This document shows positions 1 through 6,475 of a stretch of 9,883 nt of DNA, one piece after another. Under the pieces are notes generated by a model. It made no database searches. It had not been told where the DNA came from and saw only the letters and a list, made by a program, of their open reading frames with translations. Within the stretch, counting starts at the first letter, position 1, and the number at the start of each line of letters is the position of its first letter. Both the position numbers and the translations under genes were made by a program. This DNA comes from VGRF01 sp964460485 (GTDB lineage: Bacteria > Myxococcota_A > UBA9160 > UBA6930), in the NCBI GenBank assembly GCA_964460485.1, contig CAYWRY010000146.1:1-9883 (forward strand). The letters run 5' to 3'.

Positions 1-38
1 TCGAGCCCTACCGCTACGAGGGCAGCGACCCGATCTGA
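1..38 (+). CDS. Possible C-terminal end of an unidentified plus-strand protein (partial)
   Basis: Reading frame 3 enters from the left edge and ends at a TGA at 36-38, giving the tail EPYRYEGSDPI. Aromatic and acidic residues with few Arg or Ala codons look more like real protein than the Arg/Ala-rich shadow frames seen elsewhere in this GC-rich DNA. If real, the gene is convergent with the tRNA-Pro and the rest of the cluster. Eleven codons are too few to identify a family, and the frame may be open by chance. I assign no function. Confidence 0.28.
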   Translation, partial: EPYRYEGSDPI

Positions 39-426
39 GCTGAGCAGGGTGTGGACGGTCGGCTGGGCGCGGGCCGTCCGCGTCTTCCGCGAAGCGAGAA
101 GAGAGCGAGGCGTGTCACCGCGAACCTGCAGCCGACCGAGCCTCGGCGACTCGAAGCCGAGGCGAGCGCGGCGGGCGAGACCCTCCGCGACGCGATCCGC
201 CGAGTCCTCGCCGCGCTCATCGGCTGCTCTGCATGATCGGAGGCGCACCGCGGCCGGTCAGTCATCCGCCGCGGACCGTCGAAGTTCCCGATCTGCTGGT
301 TCAAAGGGGCGCGACGAGAGCGGTTGCACCCTGGATCGACAGATCCATTCGGGTTCGGAGAAGGCCTCCCCGATGGGTTTGCATACCATTGGCACACCCG
401 GGCGGAGCCAGGGGTGAGCTAAGTGC
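39..426. other. Region downstream of tRNA-Pro without a confident gene
   Basis: These 388 bases separate the tRNA 3' end from the possible plus-strand gene end at the left edge. Several frames stay open on both strands, but their translations are Arg/Pro/Ser-rich, and those reaching the right side run through the tRNA. The only frame with mild coding character is the small ORF at 51-236. I found no GC stem followed by a T-run on either strand that would make a convincing intrinsic terminator. I also found no second copy of the tRNA 3' end that would mark an integration site. Confidence 0.6.
51..236 (+). CDS. Doubtful 61-codon ORF, vaguely ribbon-helix-helix-like
   Basis: A GTG at 51 opens a 61-codon frame ending in TGA at 234-236. 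The second half (residues about 22-57) has a short hydrophobic strand, RVTANL, then a charged helix and a second helix, LRDAIRRVLAALI. This loosely recalls the strand-helix-helix plan of CopG/Arc ribbon-helix-helix proteins. Third codon positions are about 80% G or C, compatible with coding but not decisive in this genome. The first 20 residues are Arg-rich and no good Shine-Dalgarno sits at proper spacing before the GTG. It lies in the same frame as the possible upstream gene end, just after its stop. It could easily be chance. Confidence 0.2.
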   Translation: MDGRLGAGRPRLPRSEKRARRVTANLQPTEPRRLEAEASAAGETLRDAIRRVLAALIGCSA

Positions 427-503
427 TGGTCGGGCCGACTGGATTCGAACCAGCGACCCCCTGAACCCCATTCAGGTGCGCTACCAGGCTGCGCCACGGC
501 CCG
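427..503 (-). tRNA. tRNA-Pro (anticodon GGG)
   Basis: The minus strand folds into a complete 77-base cloverleaf. The acceptor stem CGGGCCG pairs with CGGCCCG, followed by discriminator A and an encoded CCA (427-429). The D arm reads GCGC-AGCCTGGTA-GCGC. The anticodon stem CCTGA/TCAGG closes the seven-base loop ATGGGGT, which puts GGG at 34-36 (plus-strand 467-469). The T arm is GCTGG-TTCGAAT-CCAGT. The anticodon reads the CCC proline codon, common in a GC-rich genome. The sequence closely resembles bacterial tRNA-Pro(GGG). The gene lies 60 bases after the ATPase stop on the same strand. Confidence 0.97.
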
Positions 504-513
504 ACCGAAAGAT

Positions 514-542
514 TGGGTAGCCGCTCGCGTCGGCAGTGTCGA
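514..542 (-). promoter_or_regulatory. Candidate promoter for tRNA-Pro
   Basis: On the minus strand TCGACA (542-537) matches five of six bases of the TTGACA -35 box. Seventeen bases later comes TACCCA (519-514), a poor -10 hexamer that keeps only the leading TA. Transcription would begin near 507, only a few bases before the mature tRNA 5' end. Position and spacing are suggestive and the -10 match is weak. The tRNA could instead be cotranscribed with the ATPase gene. Confidence 0.22.
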
Positions 543-563
543 CCGACTCGGGCGCGCCGGCGT

Positions 564-1538
564 TCAGTACCAGCCCCGATGGCGGCGCAGGCGACGACGC
601 CGGCGGCGCGGAGGCGCGGCTGGCGGCTGCGGAGCGGCCGCCGGAGCGGGATCGGAGCCGGGAATCGGTGCCGACGGCGCGAGTGCATCGACGGAATCGG
701 GGGCGCCTGCACCCGACTCGTTCGGTTCTCCCGCACGCGCGTCTGAATCGCTCCGCACGATCGGCCCGCGCTCGTCTGCGAAGCCGGCGCCCGCTCCGTT
801 CGCCCCCACCTCCGCTCCCAGCTCGCCCTCGAGCACCCGCGCCACCAGTTCCTCCGCCTCGCGCTGCGCGCGCAGCATCAGGGTCGCGAGCGTGTTCACG
901 TCGCGCGGCACGCCGGCGGACTCGGCGACGAGGCGCGCGATCTGTCCGTCGTGGAGGGCGTACGCGGAGCCGGCGGCGCCGGCGCGATCGATGCGGCCGC
1001 GCACGTAGGCGTCGACCTCGTGCGGCTTCATCGCGTGGCGCAGGCGCACGTGGAAGAGGTCGTCGCCCAGCGCGGCGATCGCGGCGGCGGAGCGCGCGTC
1101 GTCGACGGCGGCGGCCACGACGCGCAGCGCGCCCTCCAGCGCGTCGACCTGCTCGCGCAGCGCGCGCGCGGTGGCGGCGGGCAGCGCGCTCGCATCGTCG
1201 AGCAGCAGCACGAGCGGCTCTCCCAGCGCGCGCTTCGCAAGCTCGGCGAGCGCGGAGACCGCCTCTGCGTGCGGAGCGGACTCTCCCAGCGCATCGAGCG
1301 CCACCTGCGCGAGCTCCTCCATCGCGAGCGCCGCGTAGGGCACGTAGGCGCAGCGCGCGCCGTAGAGCTGCCGGGCGAGGATGCGCAGCACCATGGTCTT
1401 GCCGAGGCCGGGCGGGCCCGACAGGGCGAGCACGCGCCGGCCCGCGACGAGGCCCTCGTGCAGCGCCGTGAGCGCGGCCTCGGTGCCGAGGCGTGGCACG
1501 TAGAGGCGCGGATCGCAGGTGCTGCCGAACGGGTCCAT
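564..1538 (-). CDS. ExeA/GspA-like AAA ATPase with arginine-rich tail
   Basis: A 324-residue P-loop ATPase. Residues 1-16 (MDPFGSTCDPRLYVPR) match the PF..tpDPrfly start of the ExeA/GspA and TniB-like ATPase group. Walker A is GPPGLGKT (41-48) and Walker B is LVLLLDD (109-115). The segment around MKPHEVDAYVRGRIDRAG (170-187) and the later SAGVPRDVNTLA (207-218) match the lid region, including the sensor-like S.G.PR.iN motif. Residues from about 240 onward are a low-complexity Gly/Ala/Pro tail ending in six arginines and RRHRGWY. No transmembrane segment or peptidoglycan-binding domain, common in full ExeA proteins, is visible. The ATG at 1538 is preferred because GGAGG lies five bases upstream and homology begins there. 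An ATG at 1631 would add 31 Arg/Pro-rich residues. ExeA proteins assist type II secretin assembly, but no secretion gene is nearby, so the role is open. Confidence 0.75.
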   Translation of the reverse strand: MDPFGSTCDPRLYVPRLGTEAALTALHEGLVAGRRVLALSGPPGLGKTMVLRILARQLYGARCAYVPYAALAMEELAQVALDALGESAPHAEAVSALAELAKRALGEPLVLLLDDASALPAATARALREQVDALEGALRVVAAAVDDARSAAAIAALGDDLFHVRLRHAMKPHEVDAYVRGRIDRAGAAGSAYALHDGQIARLVAESAGVPRDVNTLATLMLRAQREAEELVARVLEGELGAEVGANGAGAGFADERGPIVRSDSDARAGEPNESGAGAPDSVDALAPSAPIPGSDPAPAAAPQPPAAPPRRRRRRLRRHRGWY

Positions 1539-1644
1539 GGCTGCCTCCATCGGCCGGGCGCGCGCAGGGGTCGAGCGCGGAGGCGGCGTGCGCCCGGCGA
1601 GATCGCCGGTGTGCCGTGTGCGCCGCGCCATGCGCTCCCTGCGG

Positions 1645-3189
1645 CTACGGCACGCGCGCGGCCACCTCCCGCAGCACGGCGAGCGAGTCCTCGACCTCGC
1701 GCAGATGCGTGCGCGCGCCGAGCACGGCCATGCGCAGCCAGCGCTCGCGGTCGATGGCGGTGGACGAGAACGCGGCGCGGCCGTCTGCGAGCAGCGCAGC
1801 GGTGAAGCGCTCGTTGCGCGCGCTGCGCGCTGCGGGGTCTGCGGCCGTGAGGCGGAACAAGAAGAGGCTCAGATCCGGCGCGGGGCCGACCTCGAAGCCC
1901 GGCGTGGCGGCGAGCTGAGCGTGCGCGTGGCGCGCGAGCAGCAGCTTCTCTTCGAGCGCTGCGGCGAACGGGCGCGTCCCGAGCAGCGCGAGTGGAAGCC
2001 ACACGCGCAGCCCACGGAACGGGCGCGAGAGCTCGGGCGAGACTTCGGCCGGCGAGATCTCGCTGTCGGTCGAGAAGCGCTCGGGGATGTAGCTGGCCTC
2101 GAAGGCGAAGGCGGCGCGCATGGCGTCGCGATCGCGGCACAAGACGGCGCCGACGCCCCACGGCAGGAACATGCCCTTGTGCGGGTCGACGACGACGGAG
2201 TCGGCGCGCTCGATCCCGGCGAGCGCGCGCTTGCCCTCCGCGGTGAGCGCGAACATGCCGCCGTACGCGGCGTCGACGTGGAGCCAGAGGCGCTCGCGCG
2301 CGGCGACGGCGGCGAGCGCGGGCAGCGGGTCGACGGCGCCGGCGTCGGTGGTGCCCGCGCTCGCGAGCACGAGCCAGGGTGCGAGGCCCGCGTCGCGGTC
2401 GGCGGCGATCTGCGCGGCGAGCGCGTCGGCGCGCATGCGGTAGCGCGCGTCCATGGGCACGCGGCGCTGCACGGTCTCGCCGAGGCCCGCAATGCGCAGC
2501 CCCTTCGCGAGGCTGTGGTGTGCGTGCTCGGTGGCGTAGACGACCGTGCGCGGCACGTCGGCGGCGCGCACGCGCTTCGCCTCGCGCGCGGTCGCGAGCG
2601 CGATGAAGTTCGCGAGGCTGCCGCCCGAGGTCAGGTTGCCCGCGCTCTCCGGAGGCAGGCCGAGCATCGCCGCGAGCCAGCCGAGCACGCTGTTTTCGAC
2701 GCGCACCGCGCCCGCGGCCACCAGCGAGCGCGCCGAGTAGCGGCCGCCCACCGCGGCGAGGAAGTCCGCGAGGGCGGATTCGTAGAGGTTGCCGCCCGGC
2801 AGGTAGGCGAAGAAGCGTCCCGACGACGGATGCTGGCCGCCGGCGTCGACGTTGCGCGCGAGGCGCGCGAGTGCCTCGTCGAGGGCGATCGGCGCGCCGC
2901 CGATCGCGAGCTCCTCGGCGCTCGGCTTCACGTCGGGCAGCACGGGCGGGCCGTCGGCGATGGCGGAGAGCTGGCGCTCCGCGTAGGCGATGGCGGCGCC
3001 CGCGAGCTCGCGGCGGCGCTCCGCGCTCGGCGCGAGCGGCGCGGCCTCGGCCTCGAGCGCGCGCAGCCGCTCGCGCAGGTCGTCCGCGGGCGCACTTCCC
3101 CCGCCTGGGCGCGCACCTCGCTCCGTCTCGGCTCTCGACTCCACGCCTCTTCGTTCCCCTGCCGCGGCGCGCCGGCTCGCGGCCGCCAT
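1645..3189 (-). CDS. PLP-dependent group II amino acid decarboxylase
   Basis: A 514-residue fold-type I PLP enzyme of the aromatic-L-amino-acid/glutamate decarboxylase group. Visible landmarks are HP at 120-121, the phosphate-binding TSGGS (187-191), the ring-stacking His in AHHS (His224), SAGTTDAGAVDP (278-288), HVDAAYGG with the pyridine-nitrogen Asp306, and DPHKG with the Schiff-base Lys338. Tyr367 lies 29 residues after Lys338, the same spacing as Lys303 to Tyr332 in animal DOPA decarboxylase; that Tyr favours true decarboxylation over aldehyde synthesis. FRGLRVW (391-397) matches the conserved FRsLKmW. The substrate cannot be read from sequence. The ATG directly follows the merR stop with no obvious Shine-Dalgarno. 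The first 35 or so residues are low-complexity, so a start at the GTG of codon 16, preceded by GGGGAACGAAGAGG, is also possible. The enzyme is probably cytosolic: I see no signal peptide. Confidence 0.85.
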   Translation of the reverse strand: MAAASRRAAAGERRGVESRAETERGARPGGGSAPADDLRERLRALEAEAAPLAPSAERRRELAGAAIAYAERQLSAIADGPPVLPDVKPSAEELAIGGAPIALDEALARLARNVDAGGQHPSSGRFFAYLPGGNLYESALADFLAAVGGRYSARSLVAAGAVRVENSVLGWLAAMLGLPPESAGNLTSGGSLANFIALATAREAKRVRAADVPRTVVYATEHAHHSLAKGLRIAGLGETVQRRVPMDARYRMRADALAAQIAADRDAGLAPWLVLASAGTTDAGAVDPLPALAAVAARERLWLHVDAAYGGMFALTAEGKRALAGIERADSVVVDPHKGMFLPWGVGAVLCRDRDAMRAAFAFEASYIPERFSTDSEISPAEVSPELSRPFRGLRVWLPLALLGTRPFAAALEEKLLLARHAHAQLAATPGFEVGPAPDLSLFLFRLTAADPAARSARNERFTAALLADGRAAFSSTAIDRERWLRMAVLGARTHLREVEDSLAVLREVAARVP

Positions 3190-3591
3190 TCAGGCGAGCA
3201 GCGAGGCGCGCACCTCGAGCAAGGATTCGCGGATGCGCTTCAGCTGCGCCAGCGGGTCGGCGCCGAGCGCGAGGTCGAGCTGCGACGGGTCGAGCGCCGC
3301 CTCCATGCCGATCTCGCGCAGCTTCTTCTTCGCGCCCTCGATCGTGAAGCGCTCGACGTAGAGCAGGCGCTTGATCAGCTCGACGATCTCGATGTCGCGC
3401 GCGCGGTAGAGGCGCTGCTGGGAGCGCGACTTCACCGGCGTCATCCAGCGGAACTCGCCCTCCCAATAGCGAAGGACGTAAGGCTTGATCCCCGTCAGCT
3501 CGGCCACCTCGCCGATCCGGTAGTACCGCTTGTCGAGAGTGGCGCCAGCCGCCGTCCGACCCGCCGCCTTTCGCGCCGACCGTCGAGCCAT
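3190..3591 (-). CDS. Short MerR-family transcriptional regulator
   Basis: A 133-residue protein with a basic N-terminal arm (1-21), then a MerR winged-helix domain (23-90): YYRIGEVAELTGIKPYVLRYW, whose second half sets up the recognition helix, QQRLYRARDIEIV as the wing region, and a helix through FTIEGAKKKL. A short helical tail (110-132) probably mediates dimerisation. There is no cysteine-bearing metal site or large ligand domain, so the effector is unknown. The match is to the MerR subgroup that often follows ihfA in deltaproteobacterial genomes. The ATG at 3591 has AGGAGG (3604-3599) seven bases upstream, so this start is well supported. It shares no bases with the decarboxylase gene but abuts it exactly (TGA then ATG), which implies cotranscription and perhaps translational coupling. 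Confidence 0.92.
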   Translation of the reverse strand: MARRSARKAAGRTAAGATLDKRYYRIGEVAELTGIKPYVLRYWEGEFRWMTPVKSRSQQRLYRARDIEIVELIKRLLYVERFTIEGAKKKLREIGMEAALDPSQLDLALGADPLAQLKRIRESLLEVRASLLA

Positions 3592-3615
3592 CCCCCCGCC
3601 TCCTGGAAGGGAGCC

Positions 3616-3624
3616 CTTATATCA
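3616..3624 (-). promoter_or_regulatory. Possible extended -10 promoter element upstream of merR
   Basis: The minus strand reads TGATATAAG, a match to the extended -10 form TGnTATAAT in all but the last base. It is an AT-rich island in an otherwise GC-rich 152-base gap between ihfA and merR. No recognisable -35 hexamer sits 16-18 bases upstream, which extended -10 promoters can tolerate. Initiation would fall near 3609, giving merR a leader of under 20 bases that still contains AGGAGG. It would drive merR, the decarboxylase and possibly the ATPase separately from the translation operon. Confidence 0.4.
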
Positions 3625-3743
3625 CGCGCCGGTCGCGTTTCCGTCGGAGAGCACGCTCGCCAGCGGGAGTTTTTCGGGTTCCGCGCGCGCCGCCTGTGCG
3701 CGAACGCGTGCGAGGGCGCATGCGGGGGCCCGCGCGAGGCGGT

Positions 3744-4052
3744 TCAGTCGTCGAGATCGTCGTCGGTGCCCGGCGGCTGGTCGTTCAGGATGTTCTTCAG
3801 CACGAGGCTCGGCTTGAAGGTGAGCACGCGCCGCGCAGCGAGGCGGATCTCCTCGCCCGTCTGCGGGTTGCGTCCCTTGCGCGCGTTCTTCTCGCGCACG
3901 ACGAAGTTTCCGAAGCCGGAGATCTTCACCTTCTCGCCGTCCGCGAGCACGTCCTTCATGATGTCGAACACGCGCTCCACCAGCTCGGCGGACTCCTTCT
4001 TGGAGAACCCCACGCGCTCGTAGATCTGCTCCACGATCTCTGCCTTCGTCAC
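3744..4052 (-). CDS. ihfA: Integration host factor alpha subunit
   Basis: A 102-residue HU/IHF-family protein that, with IHF beta, bends DNA sharply at specific sites in replication, recombination and transcription. It begins MTKAEIVEQIYERVGFSKK, the usual IHF-alpha opening helix. The core KISGFGNFVVREKNARKGR (43-61) and NPQTGEEI (62-69) form the beta-arm, with the intercalating Pro63. An acidic tail, TDDDLDD, ends the protein. The start is GTG at 4052 with AGGAG eight bases upstream. It lies 26 bases after the pheT stop, the same pheST-ihfA order as in enterobacteria, which favours the alpha subunit over HU or IHF beta. No convincing terminator follows it. Confidence 0.93.
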   Translation of the reverse strand: MTKAEIVEQIYERVGFSKKESAELVERVFDIMKDVLADGEKVKISGFGNFVVREKNARKGRNPQTGEEIRLAARRVLTFKPSLVLKNILNDQPPGTDDDLDD

Positions 4053-4078
4053 GACTTTGTCTCCTCGCCTCGCCCCGG

Positions 4079-6475
4079 CTAGCGGAGCTCGCCTCCGAAA
4101 TCTTGCTTCAACGCGGCCACCACGCGCTCGGTCGTCTTCGCGACCTCGGGCTCGGTGAGCGTGCGATCCGTGCGCTGGAAGACGAGGCGGAACGCGAGGC
4201 TCACCTTGCCCTCGGGCACGCCCTTGCCCTCGTATCGATCGAACACGCGGGCGGACGTGAGCGACTGCCCGCCGAGCCGGCGGATCGTCTCCAGGACCGC
4301 GCCGGCGGCGACGTCGCGGCCGAGCAGCACGGCCAGGTCGCGCACCACGCGCGGGTGCCTCGACACTTCCTGATAACGCGGGCCCGGCACCGTCAGGGCG
4401 TCGAGCGCGTCCACGTCCACGACCACGAGCGCGGCGGGCACGTCGATCGCGAAGGCCGCCGCGCAGGCCGGGTGCAGCTCACCCACGCGCACCACCGACT
4501 TGCCCGCCACGGTGAAGGTTCCGGACGCGCCCGGGTGGAGGAACGGTTCGCACTCGCCCGCCGCGAAGCGCGCGGGCTTGCCGAGGTCGGCGAGCAGGCG
4601 CTCGGCGACGCCCTTCGCCGCGAAGAAGACCGGCGTGTCGCCGCGGTCCCACACGCTCGGTTCGCCGGCCGACACGAGCGCGACGGCCTGGAGCGGCTCT
4701 CGGGGCAAATCGCCGGGGCGCGTGGGCGTGAAGACGCGGCCCAGCTCGAAGAGGCGCAGCGCAGTCGCCTGGCGCGCGAGGTTCGCCTGGGCTGCGCGCA
4801 GCACCGTGCCCGCCAGCTGCGTGCGCAGCGTGTCCTGACTCGCGTGGATCGGGTTCAGCACGCGCACGCAGGCGCGGCGGGGGTCATCCGCGGGCAGGCG
4901 CAGCGCGTCGTGCTCGCTCGCGTCCACGCAGGTGAACGTCATCAGCTCGGTGAGCCCGGAGCCGACCAGGCTCGCGCGCACGGCGTCGAGCGTGGCGCGC
5001 CGCGGCGGCAGCGTGACGCCGGCGAGCTGCGCGGGCGGGAGCGTCGCTGGAATCGCGTCGTAGCCGTGGATGCGCGCGATCTCCTCGATCAGGTCCGCCG
5101 GAATCGCGAGGTCGGCGCGGTAGCGCGGGGGCTTGCAGCGCAGCAGCGCGCCGTGTGTCTCCGCGGCGACGTCGATGCGCCCGAGCAGCGCCACCATCTC
5201 CGCCGGCGCGAGCTGCGTGCCGAGCAGCCGGTTCGCGCGCGCGGGGTCGAGCAGGATCTCGGCCGTGCGCGGCGCCGGATCGCCGAGCGCCTCGACGACG
5301 CCGGGCGCAACGGCTCCGCCCGCGAGCTCCGCCAGCAGCAGGGCCGCGCGGTCCGCGGCGCGCGCTTGGCCGTCGGGGTCGACGCTGCGTTCGAACCGGT
5401 AGCTGGCCTCGCTGTGGAGGCCGAGGCGGCGCGCCGTCTTGCGGATGCGCGAGGGATGGAAGTGGGCGCTCTCGAGCAGCACGTTCGCAGTGCCCTCGTG
5501 CACCTCGCTGTCGGCGCCGCCCATCACGCCCGCGAGCGCGATCGCGCCCGAGTCGTCGGCGATGGCGAGGTCGCTCGCCTCGAGCGTGCGGTCCTGGCCG
5601 TCGAGGGTGCGCAGCTTCTCGCCGGCGCGCGCGGCGCGCACGCGGATCGTCTTGCCGCGCAGGCGGTCGAGGTCGAAGGCGTGCAGCGGTTGGCCCAGCT
5701 CGAGCATCACCAGGTTCGTCGCGTCGACGACGTTGTTGATGGCGCGCACGCCCGCGGCCTCCAGCCTCGCGACCACCCACGCCGGCGAAGGGCCGACGCG
5801 CACGCCGCGCACGATGCGCGCGGCGTAGCGGTGGCAGCCCGCGCGGTCGTCGATGGCCACGGCGATGCGCGAGCTGGCGGGCTCGCCCGACTCCACCGGC
5901 GCATGGGGCGGAAGGCGCAGCGTCCCGCCGAACAGCGCGCGCACCTCGCGCGCGATGCCGAGCATCGACGCCCAGTCGCCGCGGTTGGGCGTGAGTTCGA
6001 AGTCGAACACCACGTCACCGATGCGCATCACCTCGGGCAGCGGCGTCCCGACGTTTGCGCTCGGATCGAGCACGAGGATGCCTTCGTGGTCGTCGGAGAG
6101 GCCCAGCTCGCGCGCAGAGCAGATCATCCCGTTCGAGACGACGCCGCGGATCTTCGACTTCTTGATGCGCAAGCCGCCGGGCAGCTCCGCGCCCGCGAGC
6201 GCGACCGCCACCTTCTGACCGGCAGCGACGTTCGGAGCGCCGCACACGATCTCGAGCGGCTCGCCCTCCCCCACGTCGACGCGGCAGAGCGAGAGCTTGT
6301 CCGCGTCCGGGTGCTTCTCGCGCGCGACCACGCGCCCGACGCGCACGGCGGAGAGGTCGGGGCCGGTTCGCTCGATGGACTCGATCTCGATCCCTGCAGT
6401 CGTGAGGCGCTCGGCGAGCGCCTCCGCCGGCGGGACGTCGACGAACTCCGCGAGCCAGCCGAGCGCGACGCGCAT
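4079..6475 (-). CDS. pheT: Phenylalanine--tRNA ligase beta subunit
   Basis: A 798-residue beta chain of the alpha2-beta2 enzyme that charges tRNA-Phe, of normal family length. In order: N-terminal part with the EMAP/OB-type tRNA-binding domain (about 39-150, including HPDADKLSLCRVDVG and IVCGAPNV), the B3/B4 editing domain (about 210-390, with INNVVDATNLVMLELGQPLH and GVMGGADSEV), B5 (about 403-475, ending DLIEEIARIHGYDAIP), the catalytic-like core (about 490-680, with LNPIHASQDTLRTQL and LFELGRVF) and the C-terminal ferredoxin-fold anticodon-binding domain (about 703-798, SRHPRVVRDLAV to KQDFGGELR). The ATG at 6475 overlaps the pheS TGA by one base (TGATG), with GGAG nine bases upstream, so synthesis of the two subunits is probably coupled. 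The same frame stays open upstream through pheS, but homology starts at this ATG. Confidence 0.97.
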   Translation of the reverse strand: MRVALGWLAEFVDVPPAEALAERLTTAGIEIESIERTGPDLSAVRVGRVVAREKHPDADKLSLCRVDVGEGEPLEIVCGAPNVAAGQKVAVALAGAELPGGLRIKKSKIRGVVSNGMICSARELGLSDDHEGILVLDPSANVGTPLPEVMRIGDVVFDFELTPNRGDWASMLGIAREVRALFGGTLRLPPHAPVESGEPASSRIAVAIDDRAGCHRYAARIVRGVRVGPSPAWVVARLEAAGVRAINNVVDATNLVMLELGQPLHAFDLDRLRGKTIRVRAARAGEKLRTLDGQDRTLEASDLAIADDSGAIALAGVMGGADSEVHEGTANVLLESAHFHPSRIRKTARRLGLHSEASYRFERSVDPDGQARAADRAALLLAELAGGAVAPGVVEALGDPAPRTAEILLDPARANRLLGTQLAPAEMVALLGRIDVAAETHGALLRCKPPRYRADLAIPADLIEEIARIHGYDAIPATLPPAQLAGVTLPPRRATLDAVRASLVGSGLTELMTFTCVDASEHDALRLPADDPRRACVRVLNPIHASQDTLRTQLAGTVLRAAQANLARQATALRLFELGRVFTPTRPGDLPREPLQAVALVSAGEPSVWDRGDTPVFFAAKGVAERLLADLGKPARFAAGECEPFLHPGASGTFTVAGKSVVRVGELHPACAAAFAIDVPAALVVVDVDALDALTVPGPRYQEVSRHPRVVRDLAVLLGRDVAAGAVLETIRRLGGQSLTSARVFDRYEGKGVPEGKVSLAFRLVFQRTDRTLTEPEVAKTTERVVAALKQDFGGELR

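Noticed and set aside
299..426. An attachment site or integration scar next to the tRNA
   Set aside because: I found no repeat of the tRNA 3' end and no integrase-like coding sequence in the window.
258..520. Open frames crossing the tRNA on both strands, with peptides such as ADWIRTSDPLNPIQ, GGRWFESSRPDQ and VAGSNPVGPTS
   Set aside because: These are translations of the tRNA gene itself, a well-known source of false proteins. The cloverleaf is complete and explains the sequence.
1028..3466. 812-codon minus-strand frame overlapping the decarboxylase
   Set aside because: It is almost all Arg, Ala and Pro, is the alternative frame of the decarboxylase, and at its left end of the ATPase; the other frame carries every conserved motif.
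3661..3743. A terminator after ihfA, because of nearby GC repeats and a five-base A/T run
   Set aside because: The run is AAAAA, not TTTTT, on the transcribed minus strand, and no clean stem adjoins it.
1519..4023. 834-codon plus-strand open frame antisense to the decarboxylase, merR and ihfA
   Set aside because: It is His/Arg/Ala-rich, has no recognisable domain and mirrors real minus-strand genes; long stop-free antisense frames are expected at this GC content.
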